A stretch of 5,828 nucleotides of DNA from Sedimentisphaerales bacterium (lineage in GTDB: Bacteria > Planctomycetota > Phycisphaerae > Sedimentisphaerales > SM23-30): contig DAOVXR010000127.1 of NCBI GenBank assembly GCA_030636065.1, forward strand, positions 1 through 5,828, given 5' to 3'. Shown in pieces: positions 5,553 to 5,828 of the stretch (the stretch's first letter is position 1; each line of letters starts with the position of its first letter). The notes beneath the pieces were generated by a model that did not search any database, had not been told where the DNA came from, and saw only the letters and a list, made by a program, of their open reading frames with translations. A program made the translations under genes and the position numbers.

Positions 5553-5582
5553 ATTATAAACCTAATCGGTAGTTACCGCCAA
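5553..5582 (-). promoter_or_regulatory. Sigma70-type promoter of the orf149-PIG-L-pdxB unit, possibly leaderless
   Basis: On the minus strand, TTGGCG (5582-5577) and a perfect TATAAT (5558-5553) are separated by 18 bases. Six bases after TATAAT comes the G of the GTG start of orf149 (5546), which is where transcription would be expected to begin. The -10 is a perfect match and the -35 matches three of six. The promoter abuts the T-run of the upstream gene's terminator. Confidence 0.55.
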
Positions 5583-5583
5583 T

Positions 5584-5610
5584 AAAAAAACGCGTGGGGC
5601 AAGCCCCCAC
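5584..5610 (-). terminator. Intrinsic terminator of the upstream minus-strand gene
   Basis: On the minus strand GTGGGGGC (5610-5603) pairs with GCCCCAC (5600-5594), with one bulged G, around a two-base loop. It is followed by GCG and seven Ts (5590-5584). It starts 27 nt after the TAA of the partial gene at the right edge, so it very probably ends that transcript before the orf149 promoter. The palindrome with its GTAGAGTG head (5615-5608) also resembles the element at 2749-2770, so a repeat may have been taken over as a terminator. Confidence 0.65.
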
Positions 5611-5615
5611 TCTAC
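5594..5615 (-). repeat. REP-like palindrome with GTAGAGTG head
   Basis: Minus-strand GTAGAGTG (5615-5608) leads into the GC-rich palindrome described as the terminator stem. Seven of its first eight bases match the head of the 2749-2770 element, which likewise leads into a palindrome of similar length, although the inner stem sequences differ. Confidence 0.4.
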
Positions 5616-5617
5616 AA

Positions 5618-5636
5618 GACTTTATCGGAGTTGAGC
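5618..5636 (+). repeat. 19-bp interspersed repeat, copy 2
   Basis: GACTTTATCGGAGTTGAGC matches 1256-1274 at 18 of 19 positions. It sits between the stop codon of the right-edge gene and the REP-like palindrome, two bases from each, so it could belong to one composite intergenic element. The copy at 1256 has no such palindrome next to it. Confidence 0.6.
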
Positions 5637-5637
5637 A

Positions 5638-5826
5638 TTATTTTATTTCCTCAGACCTGGCCTTGCGGGAATAAAATGGAAAAATCAAAACCGCGCCCTT
5701 ATGAATCCTGAATTCCCTGTCCTCCTCTAATTCATCCGTGTATAAAGGGAAAAAACAATCCCGTTCTTTGCGGTAAATAAGAAAATCATCTTTATCGTAT
5801 CTTCTCTCTTTTTCCCAGGTTTTCAG
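5638..5826 (-). CDS. C-terminal end of an unidentified protein, 5'-truncated by window edge
   Basis: The minus-strand frame is open from the window's right edge to TAA (5640-5638), giving 62 residues without an internal start near the edge. The sequence is charged and looks coding: LKTWEKERRYDKDDFLIYRK (1-20), then FFPLYTDELEEDREF, and a hydrophobic patch GAVLIFPFYSRKAR (44-57) near the end. No membrane helix or known motif is visible and I do not recognise the family. An intrinsic terminator begins 27 nt after the stop codon, which supports this being a real gene end. The rest of the gene lies beyond the window. Confidence 0.6.
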   Translation of the reverse strand: MKTWEKERRYDKDDFLIYRKERDCFFPLYTDELEEDREFRIHKGAVLIFPFYSRKARSEEIK

Positions 5827-5828
5827 CC

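Overview
The window is bacterial chromosomal DNA of roughly balanced base composition. It carries seven supportable protein-coding genes (two cut by the window edges), one probable gene remnant, and intergenic regions rich in small palindromes and repeats. An MCE/MlaD-type lipid-transport protein and exported or membrane-anchored products point to a diderm (outer-membrane) bacterium. PdxB is classically gammaproteobacterial. However, the PIG-L subfamily, the tail-anchored coiled-coil protein with LP-punctuated repeats, and the intergenic CCACAGAG-type and GTAGGGTG-type palindromes remind me most of Planctomycetota (Phycisphaerae-like) or another environmental diderm. That taxonomic call is recollection, not a search result.

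Left part (1-2685, + strand): the C-terminal 394 residues of an MCE-domain protein with a long helical tail. A repeat-bearing 320-bp intergenic region follows (19-bp interspersed repeat, small hairpin with T-run, CCACAGAG inverted repeat). Next is a 245-residue coiled-coil protein with a single C-terminal membrane anchor. Last is a 104-residue hypothetical protein whose arginine codon choice differs sharply from its neighbour, suggesting later acquisition.

Middle (2686-2912): a convergent intergenic region holding a perfect 7-bp-stem palindrome. It also holds, on the minus strand just after pdxB, a start-less 42-codon membrane-protein C-terminus that looks like the leftover end of a deleted gene.

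Right part (2913-5640, - strand): a compact set, orf149 (two-TM membrane protein) -> exported PIG-L family deacetylase -> pdxB (erythronate-4-phosphate dehydrogenase of vitamin B6 synthesis), with gaps of 42 and 18 nt. A perfect TATAAT lies exactly where transcription would begin at the GTG of orf149, so a leaderless mRNA is plausible. Immediately upstream, a GC hairpin followed by seven Ts (minus strand) terminates another minus-strand gene, whose last 62 codons reach the right edge.

No RNA gene, CRISPR array, transposase or phage gene is visible. I see no clear new multi-gene system. The best candidates for follow-up are the MCE protein with its adjacent tail-anchored coiled-coil protein, the unusual pdxB/PIG-L/orf149 unit, the leaderless promoter, and the interspersed repeat families.
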